The translations under genes and the position numbers were made by a program. This document shows, in pieces, positions 49,623 through 59,740 of a stretch of DNA of 64,000 nt (within the stretch, counting starts at the first letter, position 1; each line of letters starts with the position of its first letter). Location: assembly GCA_023105745.1 (NCBI GenBank), contig JALGQZ010000015.1, positions 19,568,499 to 19,632,498 on the forward strand, written 5' to 3'. This DNA comes from Austropuccinia psidii. Its lineage: Eukaryota; Basidiomycota; Pucciniomycetes; Pucciniales; Sphaerophragmiaceae. Under the pieces are notes generated by a model. That model saw nothing but the letters and a program-made list of their open reading frames with translations, ran no database searches and was not told where the DNA came from.

Positions 49623-49689
49623 TTTCCTTTTCCTTGTTTGTGTTTGGTTTGGCTTCTATCCCCACTCTTATAAATACTAAAAAATAAAA

Positions 49690-50407
49690 AATAAAATAAA
49701 AAAAAGATAATGGAACCTCCCAATACATGATTTGAGGAGGGGATGCTGCTGCTTTAAAGAAATAAAAGAAAGAAAAGTATACAAGTAAAGAAAGAAAGAA
49801 AAATAATAAGAGAGAATGAGAGTAAAGAAAGAAATAAAGAAAAATCCTGATGGTTGGTCCTTCTTGTGGGGAGTTGCTTGATTCTGGCCAAAAAAAGTGT
49901 CTGAAAAGTGAAAACCAAGCATTTTGATGCTCACAGAGTGGCCAAGGTGATGTTTTACAAGAAGTAGAACCCTCAGGGATGCATACCAGGAGATGGAACT
50001 TACTTTCATAACTTCCACTCCCCACCAAGCACCATAAGGCTGAAATAAATTGCCATAAATGCCTTCTGAAATGATTTGCCATAAATGACTACTGAAATGA
50101 ATTGCCGTAAATGACTTGAAGTAATGAATGTCTTGAGTTATGATGATTGGCATAAAATGAAATGATAATAAAGAAAGAAAATGAAACATAAAGAAAGAAA
50201 GAAAATATTTGGCCATATCTTGATAACGTCCAAATGGAGGGTATTGATGTTGTATGCTTCCTGAACCTGTCCAAAGAATTGACAAGTGCTCACAAAGTGG
50301 CCAAGGTGATGCTTACAACAACATATGGGTAGAATACCCCCTTAAAGGTGCATGCCAGGAGAGGAACTTACTTTCATAACTTCTTCTCCCCACCAAGCAC
50401 CATAAAA
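49690..50407. other. Non-coding part of the chromovirus with purine repeats and a duplicated block
   Basis: Between the antisense gene and the pol stop. AAAG/AAAT-rich purine tracts occupy 49740-49850 and 50160-50210. A block of about 110 bp occurs twice in the same orientation, at 49927-50038 and 50287-50404 (TGCTCACAGAGTGGCCAAGG versus TGCTCACAAAGTGGCCAAGG), ending in CCCCACCAAGCACCATAA. Minus-strand open frames here are Phe-rich translations of the purine tracts and not genes. Confidence 0.7.
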
Positions 50408-53400
50408 TCAAACTCTTGAGGTATTTGGACCAGGCTTGTCTGGATACAATGATTGGAAATCCTTGACAAGGTCTGGTGAGTTGGTAAGGTTGGAAGCTGG
50501 CTCCCAAGTGGTTCTTTCTGGGTCTTCACTGAATCCTTTCCACTCTACAAGATACCATAAATTACCTCTTTTGAGTTTTGAGTCCAGAACCTGAGCCACT
50601 TCCCATTCTTCTTGCTCTTCCACTAAAACTGGTGGTGGCGGCAATTGATGACGATTTGGGATAGTTGAATGCTTGACTGGTTCTAATAAGGACACATGGA
50701 ATACAGGGTGAACTGTCTTCCATTGCTGAGGCAACTTGAGGTGATATGCATGGCTTCCAATCTTCTTAAGAACTTCAAAGGGTCCCAACCATCTTTCTGA
50801 TAATTTCTTGGTGGGTCTTGTTGTCTTGATGTTCTTGGAAGCTAGCCATACTTTGTCCCCAGGTTGGAAATCAGGTGGAATTGCCCTATTTCTATCTGCA
50901 TACTTCTTGAATCTCCTTATTGCTGACTCTAATTCTTCTTTGACAACTTGCTGTACTGATTGGAGTTTTGTTGATAACTTTCCAGCCGGTGAGTCTTGAG
51001 AAATATGGATTGAGTCAAAACTGGGATTTCTTCCATAAATGGTGAAAAAAGGTGATTGCTTGGTTGATGAATGTTCTGCATTATTATAGGCAAATTCAGC
51101 CAGCGGGAGCCAGGTGTACCAGTCATCTTGATGATAGCTGACATACATCCGAAGGTACTGTTCTAGTATCTGATTTACCCTCTCTGTCTGTCCATCTGTT
51201 TCAGGGTGAAAGGCAGTTGAAAGATCTCTTGATATCTTGAGCTGCTGACACAATTGAGTCCAGAATGATGAAACAAATAAGGATCCTCTATCACTGACAA
51301 TACTGACTGGGAGTCCATGCTTGGAAAATACATGGCTAATGAATATTTGAGCTAAATCCAGAGCAGTGATTGTGCCATAAGTTGGAATGAAGATTGCCAT
51401 TTTTGAGAATCTGTCCACAACTACTAAAATTGAATCAAAGTTGTTGGACAGTGGCAATTGAGTGATAAAGTCCATTGATAATGAATTCCAAGGACCAGAT
51501 GGAATTGAAAGAGGCTTGAGTAATCCAAACTTCTTGTGATGGATGTTCTTGTTTCTTGAACATTGCTGACATGAGGACACACAGTCCTTGATAAATTGAT
51601 TCATGCCAGCCCAATAAAAATCCCTCTTGATGAGCTTGAGGGTCTTCTCCTGGCCAGGATGGCCAGCCAATGGTGAGTCATGACGCTTTTGAAGAATATT
51701 GAGTTGAAGTTCTTCATTGCTTGGGATTACCACTCTATCTTTGAATAATAATAACTTGGCTTGAGGTTCAAGAGAATAATCTGGAACTGATTCACCTCTT
51801 GCTAGTTGCTTGAGTATTTCTTTATAGTCTTTGTCTTGCCATACTTCTTCTTGAATCTTGTCAACTAAATCTGAGAAAATTTCCACTTTGATTGAGAAGA
51901 ATCTTGACTCTTGAATTCCATCTTGCTTAAGTACTTGATGAAAATTCTGAGGATTCTTGCTGATGAAGTCCACCCCCCTCTCTGGGTACACGTCGTCCCG
52001 ACGTGATAAGGCATCTGGTAAAGTGGCCAGCCTGCCTGGGCGGTAAGTGATAATGAAATGAAATTCTGAGAGAAATTCGGCCCAACGGGCCTGACGACGA
52101 GTAAGAACTTTGGAAGACATGAAATATTGCAAGGAAGAGTGGTCTGTCAAGACCTCAAAGGGATTGGAAATAGAAAGAAGAAATGCTCTCCAGCGCTTGA
52201 GAGCCCAAACTATGCCAAGGAGTTCCTTGTCATGAATCTCATAGTTGAGCTCAGCTGGCAAGAGCTTGCGACTATCAAATGCAATGGGATGCTTTCCAGA
52301 GTCATTCACCTGACTCAGTACGGCGCCCAATGCATAATCAGAAGCATCAGTCTCTACTATAGTAGGTAGAGAAGGATTAAAATGAGATAAGATAGGAGCA
52401 GAGGTGAAAGCTTCTTTGAGTGCTTGAAACTGACTAAGAGCTTCCTCATTGAAGATGAAGGGAGAATCTTTTTTAAGGAGGGAAGTGAGAGAAGTGATTT
52501 TTTTAGAATAATTTTTAATGAAACATTGATAAAAATTGGCAAAGCCAAGAAAAGATTGAAGAGCCTTGATGTTTCTGGGCTGAGGCCAATTGAGGATTTG
52601 CTGCACTTTTGAAGAATCCATCTTGAGGCCATCACTTGAAACAACATAGCCCAAGTATTCCACACTTGAGGCATGGAATACACACTTGGAGGCTTTGGCA
52701 AACAGATTATTGTCCCTCAGTCTTTGGAGGACAGAGGCCACATGTTTGACATGTTCCTCCTCAGAACTGGAAAAGACCATAATATCATCTAGATAAACCA
52801 CAACAAACACATCCAAAAAATCTGAAAAGATATCATTTACTAGATTTTGGAAAGAAGCAGGAGCATTGGTCAAACCAAATGGCATGACCAAATACTCATA
52901 ACTGCCATATTTGGTTCTAAAGGCAGTTAAGTGCTCATCCCCCTCTTTGATTCTCAGAAGGTTATATGCACCACGCAAATCTATCTTGGAGAAGATAGTG
53001 GAACCGTTGAATACGGTAAGAAGCTGGTTCATAGGAGGAACAGGGTATCTGTTCTTCCTAGTGACAGCATTGAGTTTGCGGTAGTCAACACACAAACGAA
53101 GACCTCCATTCTTTTTCTTGACAAAAAGGACAGGTGCTCCTGTTGAAGAGGAGCTTGGTCTAATGAAACCTTTCTCTACATTCTCTGAAATGTAGGCCCG
53201 CAGTGTTTCTGACTCTTGATTTGATAATGAGTAGATAACACCAATTGGAGGTAGAAGACCCTCCAATTCAATATGGTGATCACAGGCGCGGTGTGGAGGA
53301 AGTTTCTCTGCTTTCACCTTGGAGAATACATCCAAATATTGGTGATAAGCAGGAGGAACAACCTTCAACACAGTTTCAATTTCTTCTGGCTCTTCCTCCT

Positions 53401-54109
53401 CATCCCACTGCTCCTCCAGGGATGCATGAAAAGATAAGGGAGGAAGGTCCATATCCCCTTGGAAGAGATGAAGTGAAGATATGGCAACATCTTCTCCAAC
53501 ATCCTTTATCTCTTTGAAGACTTCATCTCTTGATGGAAGTAATGACTGAGAGGGAATTATGGAAGGGATATGGACAGAAGAAGGGATGGAAGGTGTCTTA
53601 AGTTCACCAGCCAGAGCAACACTGTTGACAGCAGTGGCTAAGTCATTACTAGTAGAAGGAATAATACCACTAGAATCCTTATGATTAGAATCATAGGTGA
53701 TCAATCCATTTTTCCAATCAATAATGGGATTGAAATGGTAAAGGAAATCATAGCCCAATATCAGGTCTTCTCCTTTGGGTGAATCTATGATAAAGAAATC
53801 CCATTCAAAGCTTGGGAAGGAAGGCAAGTCAACTACCCACTTGGTATAATGGGTGATGAACAAGGCAGGGGATTCATTAGAATCCAAAATGAAAAGAGGA
53901 ATCTTTTCAGGGAGCTCTGACAGAGTCAATGAGTACTTGAGAACAAAATTCTTTGCAATAAAAGAGTTTGTAGCACCAGAATCAATGAGAATACTATAAG
54001 AAATATCAGAGACAGAAGAGAAAATAAGAAATTTTAAAGATTTCTTGACACTAGTATTCAGAGTGCACAATTGTGCTCTTGAAGGAAATAAGTGAGAACC
54101 ATTGAACAC
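50408..54109 (-). CDS. pol: Chromovirus Pol polyprotein
   Basis: 1233 residues from the first listed codon (GTG at 54109), without a stop; in practice it is read as a Gag-Pol fusion by -1 frameshifting, the frame being open from about 54142. Domains: aspartic protease with DSG at residues 43-45; reverse transcriptase with YLDD at about 439-442 and VMPFGLTNAPASFQ before it; RNase H with TDASDYALG at about 587; integrase with an HHCC zinc finger (…HDSPLAGHPGQ… to …CVSSCQQC…) and D-D-x35-E (MDF, SDRG, QTERVNQ). A GPF module (WLGPFEVLKKIGSHAYHL) precedes a C-terminal chromodomain at about 1169-1222 (VLDSKLKRGNLWYLVEWKGF). Chromodomains steer integration towards marked chromatin in this clade. All catalytic residues visible are intact. 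Confidence 0.96.
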   Translation of the reverse strand: MFNGSHLFPSRAQLCTLNTSVKKSLKFLIFSSVSDISYSILIDSGATNSFIAKNFVLKYSLTLSELPEKIPLFILDSNESPALFITHYTKWVVDLPSFPSFEWDFFIIDSPKGEDLILGYDFLYHFNPIIDWKNGLITYDSNHKDSSGIIPSTSNDLATAVNSVALAGELKTPSIPSSVHIPSIIPSQSLLPSRDEVFKEIKDVGEDVAISSLHLFQGDMDLPPLSFHASLEEQWDEEEEPEEIETVLKVVPPAYHQYLDVFSKVKAEKLPPHRACDHHIELEGLLPPIGVIYSLSNQESETLRAYISENVEKGFIRPSSSSTGAPVLFVKKKNGGLRLCVDYRKLNAVTRKNRYPVPPMNQLLTVFNGSTIFSKIDLRGAYNLLRIKEGDEHLTAFRTKYGSYEYLVMPFGLTNAPASFQNLVNDIFSDFLDVFVVVYLDDIMVFSSSEEEHVKHVASVLQRLRDNNLFAKASKCVFHASSVEYLGYVVSSDGLKMDSSKVQQILNWPQPRNIKALQSFLGFANFYQCFIKNYSKKITSLTSLLKKDSPFIFNEEALSQFQALKEAFTSAPILSHFNPSLPTIVETDASDYALGAVLSQVNDSGKHPIAFDSRKLLPAELNYEIHDKELLGIVWALKRWRAFLLSISNPFEVLTDHSSLQYFMSSKVLTRRQARWAEFLSEFHFIITYRPGRLATLPDALSRRDDVYPERGVDFISKNPQNFHQVLKQDGIQESRFFSIKVEIFSDLVDKIQEEVWQDKDYKEILKQLARGESVPDYSLEPQAKLLLFKDRVVIPSNEELQLNILQKRHDSPLAGHPGQEKTLKLIKRDFYWAGMNQFIKDCVSSCQQCSRNKNIHHKKFGLLKPLSIPSGPWNSLSMDFITQLPLSNNFDSILVVVDRFSKMAIFIPTYGTITALDLAQIFISHVFSKHGLPVSIVSDRGSLFVSSFWTQLCQQLKISRDLSTAFHPETDGQTERVNQILEQYLRMYVSYHQDDWYTWLPLAEFAYNNAEHSSTKQSPFFTIYGRNPSFDSIHISQDSPAGKLSTKLQSVQQVVKEELESAIRRFKKYADRNRAIPPDFQPGDKVWLASKNIKTTRPTKKLSERWLGPFEVLKKIGSHAYHLKLPQQWKTVHPVFHVSLLEPVKHSTIPNRHQLPPPPVLVEEQEEWEVAQVLDSKLKRGNLWYLVEWKGFSEDPERTTWEPASNLTNSPDLVKDFQSLYPDKPGPNTSRV

Positions 54110-54123
54110 ATCATGATCCCCAC

Positions 54124-55485
54124 TCAGGCTTTTCCCTGCTTGCTAGGGAAGCCTCCTGATGATGACCCAGGCTTTTTCTGAGGTCTCTTGAAGCATTTTT
54201 CAATTGGGTGCTTGCCACCACAATAAGTACACAACCCTGCTTGAATCCTCCTCTCCTTTTCAGAACTGATTAATTTATTGTCCTTATTGAGGAGAGCAGC
54301 ATGGGGTTTGTCCTTTGAAGATTGAAATTGCTTGCCCTTCTTATTCTTCTTCTGATGAGGCCTCTTTTGAAATGAGTTTTGAGGAGGCCTAGACTGATTG
54401 GATCCACTGACTGGAGGCTTCTTTTCTTGATTGCCACCCTTTTCCTTTTGCCTCTCATGATATCTTGTGTCTAATTCTAGAGTGACATCCATAAGTTCTT
54501 GAAGAGTATCAAAAGGTCCAGGGTGAGAAGCCAACTGATCCAATAATCTTGATGCCAATCCTCTTCTGTAAACATGGATATAAGCTCTTTCCCCCCAATC
54601 TCCAATTCTTGACATTAAGCTTCTGAAATCTGCTATGTACAAGGAAACATGACCACTTTCCTTCATCCTCAAATTGTCCAACTCTTGTTCAGCTTTCCTG
54701 ACTTCATTGGGGTCACCAAACAGAGTGAATAATTGAGATTCAAACAATGGCCAATTATTGAGGAGGTAGGAAGGGTCTTCATTGGAAATATTTGAGAGGT
54801 AAGGTTCAATCCATTTGCCAGCTCTACCAGTAAGAAAAGAAGTTGAGTACAAAACCTTCTTCCTGTCAGAGAAGAAGTTTGCTGGATCATTATGGAAAAT
54901 TAGTTGACAGGATTGGATAAATCCTCTCAACTTATGAGCTTGAGTACCATCAAAAGACTCAGGTGCCTTCATGGATGGGGTCTTGAAAGCAGGGGCTTTG
55001 GAATTGTCCCTGGGGGCAACTGCTTGAGTGAGTTGTCCCATGAATTGAGTCATCTGCTCCATCATCTTGAGGAGACTTGGATCAGTTTGAGAGACAAGAG
55101 GTTGACTAGAAAGGGCTAGATTAGAACCCTGAGGCACCTCTGGAGCATTTGCCAAGGCATCTGCCACTTCAGTTTCCCCAGAATCTTCCTCTTCCACAGA
55201 CTCTTCCCCCTCTTCATCTTCAACTTCCCCTAATCTTGCTCTTGCACCTTCAGACATGCCAGGGTAGCCACCCAAAAGTCCAGAAAAGGATCTTGATCTT
55301 CTAGATTTCATTCCACCTCTTCTTGAGGGTGCTGCTCCTTCCATTGGTGGTCCTCTGTCCAAATTTGCACTCAGTTGATGAACTGATGGTGTGCGGTCAA
55401 GAGGAGCCCTTGCTGTAGGAGTGAGAACAGCTGGAATTTTCTGGGATCTAGTATTCTTTGCTGGGGGGCTATGCTGGACTGGCAT
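54124..55485 (-). CDS. gag: Chromovirus Gag
   Basis: 453 residues from ATG at 55485 (MPVQHSPPAKNTRSQKIPAV). An N-terminal disordered part rich in Arg, Ser and acidic residues (EEGEESVEEEDSGETEVADA) precedes the retrotransposon Gag fold (about residues 170-330: …FDGTQAHKLRGFIQSCQLIF…, …DWGERAYIHVYRRGLASRLL…). A basic region and a zinc knuckle at 419-431 (CTYCGGKHPIEKC, C-x2-C-x3-H-x4-C, one residue shorter than the usual retroviral spacing) follow. Gag forms the particle and packages element RNA. The stop lies three bases after the frameshift heptamer, so free Gag is the main product. Confidence 0.95.
   Translation of the reverse strand: MPVQHSPPAKNTRSQKIPAVLTPTARAPLDRTPSVHQLSANLDRGPPMEGAAPSRRGGMKSRRSRSFSGLLGGYPGMSEGARARLGEVEDEEGEESVEEEDSGETEVADALANAPEVPQGSNLALSSQPLVSQTDPSLLKMMEQMTQFMGQLTQAVAPRDNSKAPAFKTPSMKAPESFDGTQAHKLRGFIQSCQLIFHNDPANFFSDRKKVLYSTSFLTGRAGKWIEPYLSNISNEDPSYLLNNWPLFESQLFTLFGDPNEVRKAEQELDNLRMKESGHVSLYIADFRSLMSRIGDWGERAYIHVYRRGLASRLLDQLASHPGPFDTLQELMDVTLELDTRYHERQKEKGGNQEKKPPVSGSNQSRPPQNSFQKRPHQKKNKKGKQFQSSKDKPHAALLNKDNKLISSEKERRIQAGLCTYCGGKHPIEKCFKRPQKKPGSSSGGFPSKQGKA
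54130..54136 (-). promoter_or_regulatory. Programmed -1 ribosomal frameshift site
   Basis: In the gag frame the message reads CAG GGA AAA GCC TGA. The heptamer G GGA AAA fits the X XXY YYZ rule for -1 slippage, one codon before the gag stop (54124-54126). The -1 frame is closed upstream by a TAG at 54143-54145, so the overlap is only about 20 nt and this is the sole obvious slippery site. The slip joins gag to pol in the correct frame. A stimulatory RNA structure was not evaluated. Confidence 0.75.
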
Positions 55486-56177
55486 TATGAAAAGAATTAA
55501 AATAACTTGATGGTATTAAGAAGAATAATCAGGCTTGGCCAAATCAATCACAATAAAATCTTGATGAATCTTGAGGAATCAATTCAAATCTTGAGGAATC
55601 AAATTCAATCAACAGTCAAATAAATTCAATCAATCAACAATCAATTTGATATTCAGTCAATAATCAATCAATAAGTGCCTTCAAATGAAATCAAGTCTTG
55701 AGGAATCAATCAATCAGTTCAAAATCTTCAGAAATCAATTCAATATCTTGATGAGTCAAATCAAATCAATAATCAAATCAATTCTTGAGGATCAATCAAT
55801 ATCTTTAGAGTTCAAAAGTCAATCAATAATCCAAATGAAATCCTGAATCAATAACCCAATCAACCAATGAATCCCAATGAATAATCCAATCAAATAACCA
55901 ATCAATTACTCCTGAATAAGACCTGAATAAAAACACAGAAAAATTTGATTGATAAAAAATAAAATGAAGTGATGAAGTGGTCAGCAATGATTAAGAAAAG
56001 GAAAAAGAATCAATTTTCATAAGAATGAAATGAATGAGATGAAAATTGATGAGAGAGAAAAATTCATAGAAAATCATAAAAAATCATAAAATCATGAAAA
56101 GGTCATAATTGATGAATGAGAGGAAATGAATATAAATGAATGAAAAGAAAGAATCAAATATGAGTTAATTAATTTAA
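55486..56177 (-). other. Leader of the chromovirus, repetitive
   Basis: Untranslated region between the 5' LTR and gag. On the plus strand 55540-55930 is an irregular AATCAATC/TCAATCAA repeat with repeated TCTTGAGGAATCAAT; the remainder is purine-rich. The bases just inside the 5' LTR (minus strand TTAAATTAATTAACTCATAT) contain no TGG and do not look like a tRNA-complementary primer site. Confidence 0.7.
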
Positions 56178-56935
56178 TGTCACAGGGTCTCTTCGAAGTG
56201 AAGAGGGCCTGGCACTCAGTAAACTGGGACTCACTTATGGAGGGCTCAAAGATAAGATAAAAGGGGATACACTTAAGAGTGTTAAAGATAAATTGCTAAA
56301 GAATAATATAAGAAAAGCAGCAACAAAAAATAAGAGTAAAAGAATAGAAGAGCCAACCACAAACAAGTCAAAGTCCACTGTTTCAACCTGTCAGAATGGA
56401 AAGAGAAGGGTTAATAAGGATATGGCCACCCAACTCATACTGTACAGGCGAAGAGAGAAATGCAAAGACTAACTTAAGATTAAATAATTATAATACCCAA
56501 AATAAGGATAAGAGTGATTATCAAATAATAAATAAACTAAATTAATTAACTGGGGAAAAGTCCCCAGGGGGGAGAAAGAGGGGCTGGTATATGTGAGAAT
56601 CACCAGCCCTGATCCAGAGAAGAATTTTCATGAGAATAATTGATTGTTGAATTGAGTCTGGCCAATACAGGTCCTGTACAGCTGTACAGAACCTTTACAA
56701 GAGGTGTGGTGTATTTGAGTGATCATACAGTTTCATACTGGTGTATTGAAACTGTATTGGGTGAATCCATCCTGTACAAGTATTGACAGGCTGTATTGAT
56801 GTACCAAACTGTATGCATGTTTCAGAATGAAGATTCCTGAAACTGACTGCTGATGCAGATACTGGATTTGCTGATTTGAGGTGTTTGAGTGGGTGTATGA
56901 ATGAATACCCTTACCCCTGATGGATGGTTGTTACA
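56178..56935 (-). repeat. 5' LTR of the chromovirus
   Basis: 758 bp, the partner of 46609-47366 with seven single-base differences. It is followed by the target duplication ACTGG at 56936-56940. Being upstream of gag on the minus strand, it should hold the element promoter; no clear TATA box was identified. Confidence 0.97.
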
Positions 56936-56999
56936 ACTGGGTCCAAGTTGAATTCCAAATGATGCACCTGCTGACAGGTTTATCCAATTTGCTCATGGT

Positions 57000-57389
57000 G
57001 ATTGGTTTTTTTAAGAGAAACAAGTCATTACTTATTGGATATGAACCATTTATGTTTCAATTAATATAAAGAAGTCATGATTTACTTAATGCGGACCATT
57101 GTTAGTTTATTTAATATAAACCATTCTTGGTTTAAGTAATATAAGCCAATCCATGTTTCTCATGATGAGGAGTTTAATACCCAGGATTGGGAATTAATTC
57201 CTCATGATGAAGAATTTATGACTCATTATGAGAAATATATGACACATGATGTGGAATTGTTGTCTCATGATAACAAATGATGACACATGATGAGAAATTT
57301 GTCACTCATAATGAGGAATTGTTTACTCATAATGAGGAATTGATTACCCATAATGAAGAACTGATTAGTCATAATGAGGAATTGATGAG
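57000..57389. repeat. Degenerate left flank of the 21-bp minisatellite
   Basis: 57000-57150 holds a few copies of a hairpin unit (AAACCA-TTCT-TGGTTT at 57118-57133). 57150-57389 holds diverged versions of the 21-bp unit (CATGATGAGGAGTTT, CATAATGAGGAATTG). The gradual change suggests the pure array expanded from older degenerate repeats. Confidence 0.8.
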
Positions 57390-58880
57390 GAATTGATGAC
57401 TCATAATGAGGAATTGATGACTCATAATGAGGAATTGATGACTCATAATGAGGAATTGATGACTCATAATGAGGAATTGATGACTCATAATGAGGAATTG
57501 ATGACTCATAATGAGGAATTGATGACTCATAATGAGGAATTGATGACTCATAATGAGGAATTGATGACTCATAATGAGGAGTTGATGACTCATAATGAGG
57601 AATTGATGACTCATAATGAGGAATTGATGACTCATAATGAGGAATTGATGACTCATAATGAGGAATTGATGACTCATAATGAGGAATTGATGACTCATAA
57701 TGAGGAATTGATGACTCATAATGAGGAATTGATGACTCATAATGAGGAATTGATGACTCATAATGAGGAATTGATGACTCATAATGAGGAATTGATGACT
57801 CATAATGAGGAATTGATGACTCATAATGAGGAATTGATGACTCATAATGAGGAATTGATGACTCATAATGAGGAATTGATGACTCATAATGAGGAATTGA
57901 TGACTCATAATGAGGAATTGATGACGCATAATGAGGAATTGATGACTCATAATGATGAATTGATGACTCATAATGAGGAATTGATGATTCATAATGAGGA
58001 ATTGATGACTCATAATGAGGAATTGATGACTCATAATGAGGAATTGATGACTCATAATGAGGAATTGATGACTCATAACAAGGAATTGATGACTCATAAT
58101 GAGGAATTGATGACTCATAATGAGGAATTGATGACTCATAATGAGGAATTGATGACTCATAATGAGGAATTGATGACTCATAATGAGTAATTGATGACTC
58201 ATAGTTGGGAATTGATGACTCATAATGAGGAATTGATGACTCATAATGAGGAATTGATGACTCATAATGGGGAATTGATGACTCATAATGAGGAATTGAT
58301 GACTCATAATGAGGAATTAATGATTCATAATGAGGAATTGATGACTCATAATGAGGAATTGATGACTCATAATGAGGAATTGATGGCTCATAATGAGTAA
58401 TTGATGACTCATAGTGAGGAATTGATGACTCATAATGAGGAATTGATGACTCATAATGAGGAATGGATGACTCATAATGAGGAATTGATCACTCAAAATG
58501 AGGAATAGATGACTCCTAATGAGGAATGGATGATTCATAATGAGGAATTGATGACTCATAATGAGTAATCAATGACTAATAATAAGGAATTGATGCCTCA
58601 TAATGAGGAATGGATGACTCATAATGTGTAATTGATGACTCATAATGAGGAATTGATGACTCATAATGAGGAATGGATGACTCATAATGAGGAATGGATG
58701 ACTCATAATGAGGAATTGATGACTCATAATGAGGAATGGATGACTCATAATGAGGAATGGATGACTCATAATGAGGAATGGATGACTCATAATCAGGAAT
58801 TGATGCCTCATAATATGGAATTGATGACTCATAATGGGGAATTGATGACTCATAATGAGTAATTGATGACTCATGATGAG
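57390..58880. repeat. 21-bp minisatellite array (about 70 copies)
   Basis: The unit GATGACTCATAATGAGGAATT is repeated head to tail with very few changes up to about 58150 and more variation after that. Because 21 is a multiple of 3 and the unit lacks stops in several frames, it yields long open frames on both strands, repeating ELMTHNE (plus) and MSHQFLI (minus). The near-perfect copies indicate recent expansion. I regard the open frames as artefacts. TGACTCAT inside the unit matches an AP-1/Gcn4-type binding site (TGACTCA). Confidence 0.97.
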
Positions 58881-59129
58881 GAAATGTTTTGACTAAATGA
58901 ATTGGTTGATCTTGAAAGTGAACTATTTGGAAAATTGCATATTTGTTCATATATGCCTCATGAGATTCTTGTTTATTGCGTTCTATAATGGTAAGGCCAG
59001 CTAGCCTTACTGATAATGAGGAATTTATTACCAATGATGAGGAATGGAGTACTCATGATGAGCAGCTTATTATCCATCATGAGTAATTGATTGCTAATCA
59101 TGAGCAATTTATTGAATTTTCTATATTAA

Positions 59130-59740
59130 ATCAATTTTAATAAGCCATGACCGGTTTATTTTGAATAAACCATAATTGGTTTATTTTGAATAAACATAAC
59201 TGGTTTCTTTTGAATGAACTGTAACTGGTTTATCTTGAATAAACCATAACTGGCTTCTTTTGAATAAACAATGACTGGTCTCTTTTGAATAAACCATGAC
59301 TGGTTTATTTAAAATAGCCCATGACTGGTTTATTTTGAAGAAATGATAACTGGCTTATTTTAAATAAAACAAAAATATTTTTATTGAATAAACCATTACT
59401 ATTTTATATTAAATAAGCCAACAATAGTTTATATTAAGTAAACCAAAAAATTGTTTATATTAAAAAAGCTAAAAATGGTTCATATTGAATCAGCCAATAA
59501 TGGTCTATACTAAATTAAACAAGAAGGATGATTTATACTAAATAGACCAATCTTGGTTTATATTAAGCAAACCATTAGTGGCTCATATTAAACAAGCCAT
59601 GCCTTTATTATTCTGAATAAACCAATAATATTCTATATTAAATAAACAATGGCTGCTTTACATCAAATAAACCATGACTTTTTTAGATTACATAAACCAT
59701 GACATTTTTATATTAAATAAACCATTAAATCAGTAAGATA
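59130..59740. repeat. Hairpin-forming minisatellite
   Basis: About twenty diverged units of roughly 27-30 bp around AATAAACCA-NNNN-TGGTTTATT, for example 59164-59185 with a 9-bp stem and 4-base loop. Variants keep the two arms (AAACCA and TGGTTT) better than the centre. The same motif occurs at 57118, so it flanks the 21-bp array on both sides. Confidence 0.85.

Larger units (their letters stand above)
46609..56935 (-). mobile_element. Complete Ty3/gypsy chromovirus
   Basis: A 10,327-bp element with identical-length 758-bp LTRs and the target duplication ACTGG on both outer sides (46604-46608 and 56936-56940). Order on the minus strand: 5' LTR (right), repetitive leader, gag, -1 frameshift, pol (protease, RT, RNase H, integrase, chromodomain), then a non-coding part with an oppositely oriented spliced gene, a polypurine tract and the 3' LTR (left). 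By eye the LTRs differ at seven positions (about 0.9%), so insertion was recent. gag and pol are both uninterrupted, so the element may still be competent. I could not find a conventional tRNA primer-binding site. Confidence 0.97.

Noticed and set aside
49513..50507. Phe/Ser-rich minus-strand open frames of up to 202 residues
   Set aside because: They translate purine/pyrimidine tracts of the chromovirus non-coding region and overlap the antisense gene and pol out of frame.
57369..58862. Long open frames of 265 and 312 residues on opposite strands, with shorter ones to 58862
   Set aside because: They are translations of the 21-bp repeat; a unit length divisible by three and lacking stops opens several frames at once. 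No start context or unique sequence supports a gene.
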